Below are positions 1-5,924 of a DNA stretch of 6,597 nucleotides, in pieces; position 1 is the first letter of the stretch, and each line of letters starts with the position of its first letter. Origin of the DNA: JBNJEA01 sp051745395 (GTDB lineage Bacteria; Desulfobacterota; Desulfobacteria; Desulfobacterales; Desulfosalsimonadaceae); contig JBNJEA010000156.1 in assembly GCA_051745395.1 (NCBI GenBank), forward strand, positions 1-6,597. Reading direction: 5' to 3'. The position numbers were made by a program, and so were the translations under genes. Below the pieces are notes generated by a model. It ran no database searches and was not told where the DNA came from. It saw only the letters and a program-made list of their open reading frames with translations.

Positions 1-2
1 AT

Positions 3-1130
3 CAGTTGCGGGGATTTCCCATTATTACGATCACAGGGCCCAGGCAGGCGGGGAAAACGACACTCGCGCGTGCCGTATTTGCAGAAAAGCCATATTTTTC
101 ACTTGAAGATCCTGACATTCGACAGCTGGCCGTGGATGATCCGCGGGCCTTTCTCGGCCGGATGCCTGAGGGGGGAGTACTTGACGAGGTCCAGCGGGCA
201 CCGGAAATTCTATCCTACTTGCAGACCCATGTTGATAAGCTGGGGCGGATGGGGCTCTTTTTACTTACCGGTTCCCAGCAGTTTGGTTTGATGTCCGAAA
301 TAACCCAGTCGCTGGCAGGAAGAACCGCCTTCATCGAGTTGCTGCCGTTTTCCGGGCATGAATTGGATCATGGCGGCGTTAAGCCCTCTGATCTTGATAT
401 GATGCTTTTTACCGGTGGGTACCCCCCTTTGTATGACCGTGAGCTTTCCCCGCGCTTTTGGTTTCCTGCTTATGTGACAGCCTACGTTGAGCGGGATGTC
501 AGGCAGCTTCTTAACGTCCAGGACCTGGAAACATTTCAGCGGTTTTTGAGACTTTGCGCCGGCCGAAGCGGTCATTTATTGAACCTTTCCGCGTTGGCAA
601 GCGACTGCGGTATTACCCACAATACAGCAAAGGCATGGATTTCAGTGCTGGAGGCAAGCTATATTCTGTTTCGATTGCGCCCCCATCATGCCAATTTTCG
701 CAAGCGGCTGGTCAAATCGCCAAAAATATATTTCTACGACACCGGACTGCTGTGCTGGCTGTTGGGCATCCAGGAGGCAAAGCAGGTGGCCACGCATCCG
801 CTGCGCGGCAGTATCTTTGAAACATTTATTGTATCCGAATTAATGAAAACCCGTTTTAATCGAATGGAAAACGTGGGGTTTTATTTCTGGCGAGACAGCA
901 ACGGCAACGAAATTGATGTTATTGCCGATTATGGCAGCAGACTGATGCCAATTGAAATTAAATCCGGCCAAACGCTTAATCGCGACTTTTTTTCCGGGCT
1001 TGAGCGTTGGATGGCTTTAGCCGGTGATCAGGCGTTTGCCCCCACCCTTGTTTATGGCGGCACGGAAACCGCCGTTCGCAGGGGGGCCCAGGTGTATGGG
1101 TGGTCGAAGGTGTCAAACCTTGAATTGTGA
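3..1130 (+). CDS. AAA_14/DUF4143 family ATPase, 5' end cut by window edge
   Basis: Predicted P-loop ATPase of the AAA_14 plus DUF4143 type; the biological role of this family is not settled. The frame is open to the window edge. Relatives carry a short N-terminal stretch before the Walker A, so the TTG at 6 is probably an internal codon and roughly 15-20 residues are missing. Counting from that TTG, the Walker A GPRQAGKTT is at residues 11-19, the Walker B VLDEVQ at 58-63 and a sensor-like LLTGSQQF at 86-93. The DUF4143 part starts near YVERDV (160-165) and contains a winged-helix-like stretch (193-225), then FYFWRDSNGNEIDVI and PIEIKS (292-320). The ExD...ExK pattern (E302, D304, E317, K319) resembles a PD-(D/E)XK nuclease core; whether it cuts DNA is unknown. 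The last five residues, SNLEL, are encoded by the RAYT terminal repeat, so the native C-terminus was probably replaced. The 3' end overlaps the convergent transposase by 18 bp. Confidence 0.9.
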   Translation, partial: QLRGFPIITITGPRQAGKTTLARAVFAEKPYFSLEDPDIRQLAVDDPRAFLGRMPEGGVLDEVQRAPEILSYLQTHVDKLGRMGLFLLTGSQQFGLMSEITQSLAGRTAFIELLPFSGHELDHGGVKPSDLDMMLFTGGYPPLYDRELSPRFWFPAYVTAYVERDVRQLLNVQDLETFQRFLRLCAGRSGHLLNLSALASDCGITHNTAKAWISVLEASYILFRLRPHHANFRKRLVKSPKIYFYDTGLLCWLLGIQEAKQVATHPLRGSIFETFIVSELMKTRFNRMENVGFYFWRDSNGNEIDVIADYGSRLMPIEIKSGQTLNRDFFSGLERWMALAGDQAFAPTLVYGGTETAVRRGAQVYGWSKVSNLEL

Positions 1131-1135
1131 ATTAA
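1109..1135 (+). repeat. Terminal repeat copy 1 (left end of RAYT element)
   Basis: Starts GGTGTCAAACC and ends GAATTAA. It is identical over 27 bp to the copy at 5898 and over 26 bp to the inverse of the copy at 1922. It supplies the stop codon and last residues of the ATPase on the plus strand, and NSQFKV-stop of the transposase on the minus strand. The repeat has stop codons in four of six frames. Confidence 0.9.
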
Positions 1136-1481
1136 TCTGTTCAAGCCAGGATTTGAGCTGTTCGTTTTGATGAATCTGTTTTTTGATAGATGCAACACTG
1201 TGGCTAACAGCAGAATAACTCATTGCAAAGTGCTTTCCGAGTTCGGCGTTTGTCATCAGCCCGGTATTCCATATCAGGTAAAGCAATAAATCTCGTTTCT
1301 GTTTGTCTTCGCCTCGCAATCGTCCGGATTGAAGACATTTTTTCATGTCCAGATCAAGGGTTTCGGCAGCCTGACGAATACGTTCCTGGTTGTCTGTATC
1401 CATTGCCAGTTTTTTCTGCTGGGGAATTTCTGTTTGCGGATCCTGCGGCATAAACCGGGTAACTGCTCCATGGATAATCAA
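1113..1481 (-). pseudogene. C-terminal domain of the same transposase, out of frame
   Basis: This is the +1-frame continuation of the RAYT gene. A TGA closes the frame just upstream, so it has no independent origin, and the TTG at 1481 is unlikely to be a start. Real homology probably begins near LAMDTDNQERIRQ (about 1410) and runs to the stop at 1113-1115. It is a helical, DnaA-C-like DNA-binding domain typical of long RAYTs: GRLRGEDKQKRDLLLYLIW, then an ELGKHFAMSYSAVSHSVASI helix-turn-helix and a terminal helix ending LKSWLEQINSQFKV. The last seven codons, NSQFKV plus stop, are the left terminal repeat of the element. The tail is recognisably shared with a fossil at 5902-5973. It overlaps the ATPase stop region convergently. 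Confidence 0.75.
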
Positions 1482-1881
1482 TCAATCGGCTGACAATGCC
1501 CGCTCTCAGGGGGTTGCGGTGGATATAGCAGGACAATCCGATGAAATATGTTTCATCTTCGACCAGAATACTTCTATAGCGGCCTTGAAAAAGGTGTCCC
1601 CGTTTGTTATTCCGATTGTTAAAGCGCCGGGTATAAGTGGTGCCGAGCCATTGCATGGCAGCTTTCAGATTGGGATGCCGGGTTTTGACCAGCAGGTGGT
1701 AATGGTTGGGCATGAAGAGATAGGCAAAAATATCGATTTCGAATCGTTCGGCAAATTCGCCAATTGTATCCGAAAATAACAGCCGGTCTTTTTCAGACAG
1801 AAAAATATTCTGTCCGTCATTGCCCCGGGACATGAGGTGATAGATTGCACCGGGGTATTGAATTCGCCATGCTCTGCCCAT
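1354..1881 (-). CDS. REP-associated tyrosine transposase (Y1_Tnp/HUH), catalytic part, frameshifted
   Basis: Single-strand DNA nicking and joining enzyme of the RAYT (TnpA_REP, IS200/IS605-like) family. The visible 175 residues carry the whole catalytic domain: the N-terminal YPGAIYHLMSRGN segment (9-21), the HUH metal site MPNHYHLL with H60 and H62, the GHLFQGRY motif (95-102), and the YIHRNPLRAG helix (119-128), in which Y119 is the likely nucleophile by family analogy. After YPWSSYPVYA the frame drifts into unrelated residues and stops at 1354. The expected C-terminal domain continues in the +1 frame (see the next entry). Removing one base from the T6 run at 1410-1415 (A6 on the coding strand) fuses the two parts into a protein of 255 residues, within the usual range for the family. 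The start ATG (1879-1881) has no Shine-Dalgarno sequence. Presumably inactive unless the frame is restored by slippage or the extra base is a sequencing error. Confidence 0.88.
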   Translation of the reverse strand: MGRAWRIQYPGAIYHLMSRGNDGQNIFLSEKDRLLFSDTIGEFAERFEIDIFAYLFMPNHYHLLVKTRHPNLKAAMQWLGTTYTRRFNNRNNKRGHLFQGRYRSILVEDETYFIGLSCYIHRNPLRAGIVSRLIDYPWSSYPVYAAGSANRNSPAEKTGNGYRQPGTYSSGCRNP

Positions 1882-1888
1882 GATGTTT

Positions 1889-1918
1889 TTATAAGGGGGG
1901 AGCGGGATGGGTTGTCAA
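1889..1918 (-). promoter_or_regulatory. Candidate promoter of the transposase gene, possibly leaderless
   Basis: On the minus strand there is a perfect -35 hexamer TTGACA (complement of 1913-1918), an 18-nt spacer and a -10 TTATAA (1889-1894). Transcription would begin around 1882, essentially at the ATG at 1881. This fits the absence of a ribosome binding site and suggests a leaderless or near-leaderless message. The hexamers are seen directly; promoter activity is inferred. Confidence 0.4.
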
Positions 1919-1921
1919 TAA

Positions 1922-1947
1922 TAATTCACAATTCAAGGTTTGACACC
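1922..1947 (-). repeat. Terminal repeat copy 2 (right end of RAYT element)
   Basis: Exact inverted copy, 26 bp, of the repeat at 1109. On the inner side, similarity stops at once, so this is the bare terminus without further transposase coding sequence. Its outer edge touches the ankyrin ATG at 1948. It contains AAGG (1935-1938), 9 nt before that ATG, the only ribosome-binding-like sequence there. Confidence 0.9.
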
Positions 1948-3588
1948 ATGAGAACATGGATGATGGTTTTGGTGGTTGCAATGGGGATGCAGGCGTGTGT
2001 AACGCTTGGCTTGCAGGACCGTTATCCCCTGATAACGGCGGCGGAAAACGGAGACCGTGCGGCGGCCGAGGTGTTGTTGAAACAAAACGCGGAGGTCAAC
2101 GCGATTGGCGAAAAGGGCCGGTTTGCCTTGCGGGCGGCTTCGGCAGAGGGGCATTCCGCCATTGTGGAGTTGCTGATCGAGAACGGCGCGGAGGTCAATC
2201 TGGCCAACCCGATGGGCAAGACCGCCCTGATGGCGGCGGCGTCCGGCGGGCACGAAGCGGCGGCGGCGCATTTGATCGACAACGGGGCCGAGCTTGAAGT
2301 AACGGATCAAAACGGTTTTTCGGCGCTTCATTTGGCCGTACAAGGCGGCCACGCTGATCTGGTAGATTTATTGATCGATAAAGGGGCGCCGGTGGATTTT
2401 TCCGACGATGAAAAAAATAAAGAGGCGTCTGATTATTTTCCCGACGATAAAAAAAACACCCGAGCGCCGCTTTTCCTGGCCATTGACAATAACAAAACAG
2501 CCATTGCCAAAAAATTGGTAACAAACGGTGCCGCCATTGACGCGACCGATTCCGGCGGCAACACGGCACTGCATGCGGCGGCAGGGCAGGCAAACCATGA
2601 GCTCGTGGCGTTGTTGATCCGGGAAGGTGCAGATGTTTCCGCAAAAAACGACCAGGGCGCCGAACCTTTTTTAACCGTGGCCGGCTCTGACCTGCACACC
2701 ATCATCAACAATCTGTATGACCGGGTGAAAAATTCGACAGACGACCTGACGGTAAAATATACGGACGAGGGCATGCCCAAGCGTCGGTATAACCTGTTTG
2801 CGCTCGAACGGATGATGGAAAACTACCATCCCGAATACAGCGGCAGCAGCGAGAAAAACAAGGTGTTTGATGCGCTGCAGTACAGCACACTTGCCATTGA
2901 GGTGGCCAAAGATCAGTTTCGGTCGAAAGCTTCGCAATTGCAAAAGGATTATCGGTTGACGGCGCAGGCACTGCTGGATGCCGGGGCGGATGCCGACGCC
3001 ACGGATAAACATCAGCAGACGGCCCTGATGCGGATTTGCGGCCAGGGGTGCTGTGTATCGGAAATGTTTTCGGAAAAATTGATTCCGCTTTCCGCCGGCT
3101 TTGAAAACCGGTTTGATATCGCCGTGGATACGGCAAAGACCGTTCAAAAGCAGTTGTTGAAGCAAACCATTGCGGCCGGCGCCGATGTCGATCAACGGGA
3201 TCGCAGGGATAAGACAGCGTTGATGGCGGCGTGTGAAAACGGACATTCTGAATATGCCGCGCTTTTGCAGGAAAACGGGGCGACGGTCAATTGCGCCAAT
3301 GCCGAGGGTTGGACGCCGCTGATCTATGCGGTTTCAAACGAGGATGCAGAGACTGTGGAATTGCTGCTGGCTGCCGGAGCCGATGTCAATGCGGCAAACG
3401 ATTTCGGTGAAACCGCGCTTTTAAAGGCGGTGTATCGCAACAACGAAACGCTGGTGGCGATGTTGCTGGAAAAGGGCGCAAAAGTGGGCATTGAAAATAT
3501 AAACGGGGACTCGCCGCTCGGGGTGGCAAAGAACAAGGGGTATTCGGAAATTGTCGGGATGCTGGAAGAGCAATCGGCGCTAAGATAG
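1948..3588 (+). CDS. Exported ankyrin-repeat protein, probable lipoprotein
   Basis: 546 residues. I chose the ATG at 1948, not the open frame back to 1837, because it begins an export signal: MRTW, a hydrophobic run MMVLVVAMGM, then QAC with C17 as the possible lipidation site. The -3 and -2 residues (M, Q) are poor for a lipobox, so plain secretion remains possible. From about residue 24 there are around eleven ankyrin units with the usual TALxxAxxxGHxxxVxLLLxxGAxVNxxD pattern, clear at 57-88, 90-121, 123-150, 172-203, 205-236, 421-453, 454-486 and 487-519. Two units are split between their helices by insertions (about 240-335 and 370-398). Ankyrin arrays bind proteins; the partner is unknown. 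The ribosome site is a weak AAGG inside the preceding repeat. No clear terminator follows. It is not obviously linked in function to the ATPase or the sugar genes. Confidence 0.9.
   Translation: MRTWMMVLVVAMGMQACVTLGLQDRYPLITAAENGDRAAAEVLLKQNAEVNAIGEKGRFALRAASAEGHSAIVELLIENGAEVNLANPMGKTALMAAASGGHEAAAAHLIDNGAELEVTDQNGFSALHLAVQGGHADLVDLLIDKGAPVDFSDDEKNKEASDYFPDDKKNTRAPLFLAIDNNKTAIAKKLVTNGAAIDATDSGGNTALHAAAGQANHELVALLIREGADVSAKNDQGAEPFLTVAGSDLHTIINNLYDRVKNSTDDLTVKYTDEGMPKRRYNLFALERMMENYHPEYSGSSEKNKVFDALQYSTLAIEVAKDQFRSKASQLQKDYRLTAQALLDAGADADATDKHQQTALMRICGQGCCVSEMFSEKLIPLSAGFENRFDIAVDTAKTVQKQLLKQTIAAGADVDQRDRRDKTALMAACENGHSEYAALLQENGATVNCANAEGWTPLIYAVSNEDAETVELLLAAGADVNAANDFGETALLKAVYRNNETLVAMLLEKGAKVGIENINGDSPLGVAKNKGYSEIVGMLEEQSALR
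2395..2472 (+). repeat. Degenerate 39-bp tandem duplication inside the ankyrin gene
   Basis: CCGACGAT followed by an A-rich run occurs at 2402 and again at 2441, a 39-nt (13-codon) period. The products FSDDEKNKEA and YFPDDKKNTRA are visibly related and form a charged linker between two ankyrin units (residues 150-173). Confidence 0.5.
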
Positions 3589-3934
3589 GTTGTAATGTAG
3601 TAATTCCGCATTCTGGTTATCCGGGATATTCCAATTTCTGATTTTGTATTCTGCATCAAGGCATCATGAACTGCCATCACCTAACAAAAAAGCAACTTGA
3701 TACGACCGTCATGCCTGCGTAGGCAGGCATCCAGTTTCCCAGATAGCACAAGAACCCCTGGATGCCTGCCTACGCAGGCATGACAGGCGAGGCGATGTCT
3801 TTTTTTGGATATGTACGGGCCTCCCGAAATTTTTTCTTGCTTAAAATGAACAATAACTGGAGTCTTCCTGGTAACCAGATTCCGCATTTTTGTCGCAAAC
3901 AACCAGTGTAAATTAAATAAAAAACATTTTGCCT
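3589..3934. other. Intergenic region between ankyrin gene and glycan operon
   Basis: 346 bp without a convincing gene. It holds the REP/BIME-like palindrome at 3708-3784 and a 7-T run at 3800-3806, which lies about 15 nt past the stem and so is too far for a textbook intrinsic terminator. There is also an AT-rich stretch (3909-3930) before the glycosyltransferase ATG. The promoter of the downstream operon is expected here, but the best hexamers (TTGTCG at 3890 and TAAATA at 3914) are weak. The minus-strand open frame across 3681-3902 is a by-product of the palindrome. Confidence 0.6.
3708..3784. repeat. REP/BIME-like pair of inverted palindromes
   Basis: Arms 3708-3734 and 3758-3784 are perfect 27-bp reverse complements around a 23-nt spacer. 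Each arm contains its own hairpin, ATGCCTGC-GTAG-GCAGGCAT at 3711-3730 and the complementary-loop version at 3762-3781. The sequence is of the widespread GTCATGCC...GGCATCCAG class of dispersed bacterial palindromes. Such paired REPs are typical non-autonomous partners of RAYT transposases. As RNA it could fold into one long hairpin and might attenuate read-through or protect the ankyrin transcript's 3' end. Confidence 0.85.
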
Positions 3935-4933
3935 ATGAAACTAATTGTCCAGATTCCGTGCTACAATGAGGAAAAAACGCTGCCGCAGACGGTGCGGGAT
4001 ATTCCCCGAAAGATCGAAGGCATTGATGCCGTGGAGATCCTGGTCATCGACGACGGCAGCACGGACCGGACCGTTGAAGCGGCCCGGGAGCTGGGCGTGG
4101 ATCATATTGTTCAAAATTGCGGCAACAAGGGGCTGGCCGAAACCTTTCAGGTGGGACTCGACCATTGTCTGCGGCTGGGCGCCGATGTCATTGTCAACAC
4201 CGACGGCGACAACCAGTACAGGGGCGAAAACATCGCCCGGATGGTGCAGCCCGTTATCCGGGGCGAGGCCGATATCGTGGTGGGCGACCGGCAGACCGAT
4301 ACCATCGCGCATTTTAATTTTGTCAAGAAAAAGCTCCAGAAGCTCGGCAGCATGGTGGTGCGATTGCTGTCCAACACGCAGGTGCCGGATGCGGTCAGCG
4401 GGTTCCGGGCATTCAGCCGGCAGGCGGCCATGCGGATCAACGTGGTTTCGGCGTATTCCTACACCGTGGAAACCATTATCCAGGCCGGCAACAAGAAATT
4501 AAAAATTGCCACGGTCCCGGTTAGCACCAACCCCAAAACCCGGGAATCGCGGCTGATGAAAAGCCTGCCCCGGTTTATTTTCCAGCAGTTGGCCACCATG
4601 GTGCGCATGTATACCATGTTTAAGCCGCTGCGGACGTTTTTTTTAATCGGCTCAATCTGTATTATCGGCGCACTGATACCGTCTGTGCGGTTTCTGATCT
4701 ATTACATGGCCGGCCAGGGCGGCGGCCATATTCAGTCTTTGATCCTGGCCACGATTTTGTTCATCATCGGATTCCAGGTCCTTATCGTGGGGCTGCTCGG
4801 CGACGTGATTTCCTCCAACAGAAAACTGATCGAAGAAGCCCTGCTGCGGATCAAGCGGATGGAAATCGAGGAATTGAATAATCCGGACAAGGACAACAGT
4901 AAGAATAACGATACGGATATCGATACGAAATGA
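3935..4933 (+). CDS. Family 2 glycosyltransferase with two C-terminal membrane helices
   Basis: 332 residues, GT-A fold, of the dolichyl/polyprenyl-phosphate sugar synthase-like group of GT2. Visible landmarks are the N-terminal IPCYNEE (7-13), nucleotide-binding VIDDGSTD (37-44), metal-binding DGD (90-92), VVGDRQ (115-120) and DAVSGFRAF (152-160). A basic amphipathic stretch (205-232) precedes two hydrophobic helices near 234-258 and 266-290, then a charged tail rich in Asn and Asp. It probably transfers a sugar from a nucleotide donor to a lipid carrier or glycan at the cytoplasmic face of the inner membrane; donor and acceptor cannot be read from the sequence. The ATG at 3935 is preferred over the TTG at 3929 because family homology starts there, but no good ribosome site precedes it. 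It leads a probable operon: the next gene starts 19 nt after its stop. Confidence 0.88.
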   Translation: MKLIVQIPCYNEEKTLPQTVRDIPRKIEGIDAVEILVIDDGSTDRTVEAARELGVDHIVQNCGNKGLAETFQVGLDHCLRLGADVIVNTDGDNQYRGENIARMVQPVIRGEADIVVGDRQTDTIAHFNFVKKKLQKLGSMVVRLLSNTQVPDAVSGFRAFSRQAAMRINVVSAYSYTVETIIQAGNKKLKIATVPVSTNPKTRESRLMKSLPRFIFQQLATMVRMYTMFKPLRTFFLIGSICIIGALIPSVRFLIYYMAGQGGGHIQSLILATILFIIGFQVLIVGLLGDVISSNRKLIEEALLRIKRMEIEELNNPDKDNSKNNDTDIDTK

Positions 4934-4940
4934 CCGGAAA

Positions 4941-4947
4941 AAAGGAG
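4941..4947 (+). promoter_or_regulatory. Strong ribosome binding site of wlbA
   Basis: AAAGGAG lies 5 nt before the ATG at 4953. It fixes the start of the dehydrogenase gene and is the only strong Shine-Dalgarno sequence in the window. Confidence 0.8.
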
Positions 4948-4952
4948 ATGCC

Positions 4953-5912
4953 ATGTCTCGATTTGCCCTGTTAGGTGCGGCCGGTTTTGTGGCGCCGCGG
5001 CACATGAAGGCCATTCAGGATACCGGAAACCAGTTGGTGGCAGCCCTGGATGTCAACGACAGCGTCGGGGTAATCGACAGTTATTTTCCCAATGCTAATT
5101 TTTTCGTGGAATTTGAGCGATTTGACCGACACGTGGACAAGCTGCGGCGCAAGGGCAAAAAAGTGGACTATGTTTCCATCTGCTCGCCGAATTACCTGCA
5201 TGACGCCCATATCCGGTTTGCCATGAGAAGCGGCGCCCATGCGATCTGTGAAAAGCCGCTGGTGTTAAACCCCTGGAATATTGACGCGTTGGAGGAATTT
5301 GAAAGAGAAAACGGCAAAAATATTTACAACATTTTGCAGTTGCGGTTGCACCCGGCGATCAAGGCGTTGCGGGAAAAGGTCGGAAATGCGGGCAGGGACA
5401 AGAAATATGATGTGGATCTGACCTATATTACATCGCGGGGGCGCTGGTATTTTGTGTCCTGGAAAGGCGATGTGCACAAATCCGGCGGCATTGCCACCAA
5501 TATCGGCGTTCATTTTTTCGACATGCTGATCTGGATATTCGGCCCGGTGCAGGACAACCGGGTGCACCTGCTGGAAGAAGACAAGGCCGCTGGGTTTTTG
5601 GAGCTGGAAAACGCCCGGGTGCGCTGGTTTTTAAGCGTGGATGCATCCACTTTGCCGGAAGAGCAGGTAAAAAACGGCCAGCGGACATTCCGGTCGATTA
5701 CGGTGGACGGCGAAGAACTCGAATTTTCCGGCGGATTTACCGATTTGCATACGGTCAGCTATGAAGATATCTTAAATGGGGGCGGGTTTGGCGCAGCCCA
5801 CGCCCGGCCGAGCATCGAGACGGTGTACACGATCCGCAATGCAACACCGGTGGGGTTGAAGGGGGAGTATCATCCGTTTTTGGAAAAGGCGAAACCCGGT
5901 GTCAAACCTTGA
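4953..5912 (+). CDS. wlbA: UDP-N-acetylglucosaminuronate 3-dehydrogenase (WlbA/WbpB type)
   Basis: 319 residues, Gfo/Idh/MocA oxidoreductase. The family oxidises the 3-OH of UDP-GlcNAcA to the 3-keto sugar with NAD+, the step before transamination on the way to UDP-2,3-diacetamido-2,3-dideoxy-glucuronic acid. It shows the N-terminal nucleotide fold GAAGFVAPRHMKAI (8-21), SICSPNYLHD (75-84), the CEKPLV motif with K101, and GGIATNIGVHFFDML (178-192) with H187. By family analogy K101 and H187 are the catalytic pair. The C-terminal half (about 120-280) is the mixed substrate-binding domain, and TVYTIRNATPVG (290-301) is the typical end. The final PGVKP and the stop codon are encoded by the dispersed 27-bp repeat, so the last residues look acquired. 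It lies 19 nt after the glycosyltransferase and 67 nt before the acetyltransferase. The specific enzyme call rests on the acetyltransferase neighbour as well as on the motifs. Confidence 0.85.
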   Translation: MSRFALLGAAGFVAPRHMKAIQDTGNQLVAALDVNDSVGVIDSYFPNANFFVEFERFDRHVDKLRRKGKKVDYVSICSPNYLHDAHIRFAMRSGAHAICEKPLVLNPWNIDALEEFERENGKNIYNILQLRLHPAIKALREKVGNAGRDKKYDVDLTYITSRGRWYFVSWKGDVHKSGGIATNIGVHFFDMLIWIFGPVQDNRVHLLEEDKAAGFLELENARVRWFLSVDASTLPEEQVKNGQRTFRSITVDGEELEFSGGFTDLHTVSYEDILNGGGFGAAHARPSIETVYTIRNATPVGLKGEYHPFLEKAKPGVKP

Positions 5913-5924
5913 ATTGTGAATTAA
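5898..5924 (+). repeat. Terminal repeat copy 3, at the 3' end of wlbA
   Basis: 27 bp identical to copy 1 (1109-1135). It contains the wlbA stop codon (5910-5912) and, on the minus strand, codons for NSQFKV plus stop. The flanking bases just outside the GGTGTC edge differ among all three copies, so the edge is sharp. Confidence 0.9.

Larger units (their letters stand above)
1109..1947 (-). mobile_element. RAYT element bounded by 26-bp inverted repeats
   Basis: An 839-bp unit. Its left end (1109-1134) and right end (1922-1947) are exact inverted copies, reading GGTGTCAAACC... inward from both outer edges. Inside is one REP-associated tyrosine transposase gene on the minus strand, split by a frameshift, plus a candidate promoter. 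No target-site duplication is visible, as expected for single-strand HUH/Y1 chemistry. Known RAYT genes are usually flanked by inverted REP sequences; here the flanking sequence is not an obvious REP hairpin, and one copy is part of the transposase coding sequence. The element sits between the stop of the ATPase gene and the ATG of the ankyrin gene with no spare sequence on either side. Calling it a discrete mobile unit is an inference from the repeats and the enzyme. Confidence 0.65.

Noticed and set aside
6..8. TTG as the true start of the ATPase
   Set aside because: The frame is open to the window edge and the Walker A would lie only ten residues in; relatives have more N-terminal sequence, so the gene is cut by the window.
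261..575. Minus-strand frame inside the ATPase gene
   Set aside because: A shadow of the ATPase coding sequence, which has clear Walker motifs in the other frame.
1409..1415. A AAA AAC programmed -1 frameshift site in the transposase
   Set aside because: The heptamer is present but in the wrong phase (the zero frame reads GAA AAA ACT), and joining the two parts needs a +1 shift or loss of one base, not -1.
1837..1947. Upstream extension of the ankyrin frame to 1837
   Set aside because: It runs through the transposase gene, its promoter and the terminal repeat; the signal peptide begins at 1948.
3708..3784. CRISPR array
   Set aside because: There are only two arms, in inverted rather than direct orientation, with one short spacer and no cas genes.
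3758..3806. Intrinsic terminator after the ankyrin gene
   Set aside because: The T-run begins about 15 nt beyond the stem, too far for a standard terminator; kept only as a possible hairpin.
3681..3902. Minus-strand open frame of 73 codons across the intergenic region
   Set aside because: The translation consists of the palindrome read through, with no ribosome site and no family resemblance.
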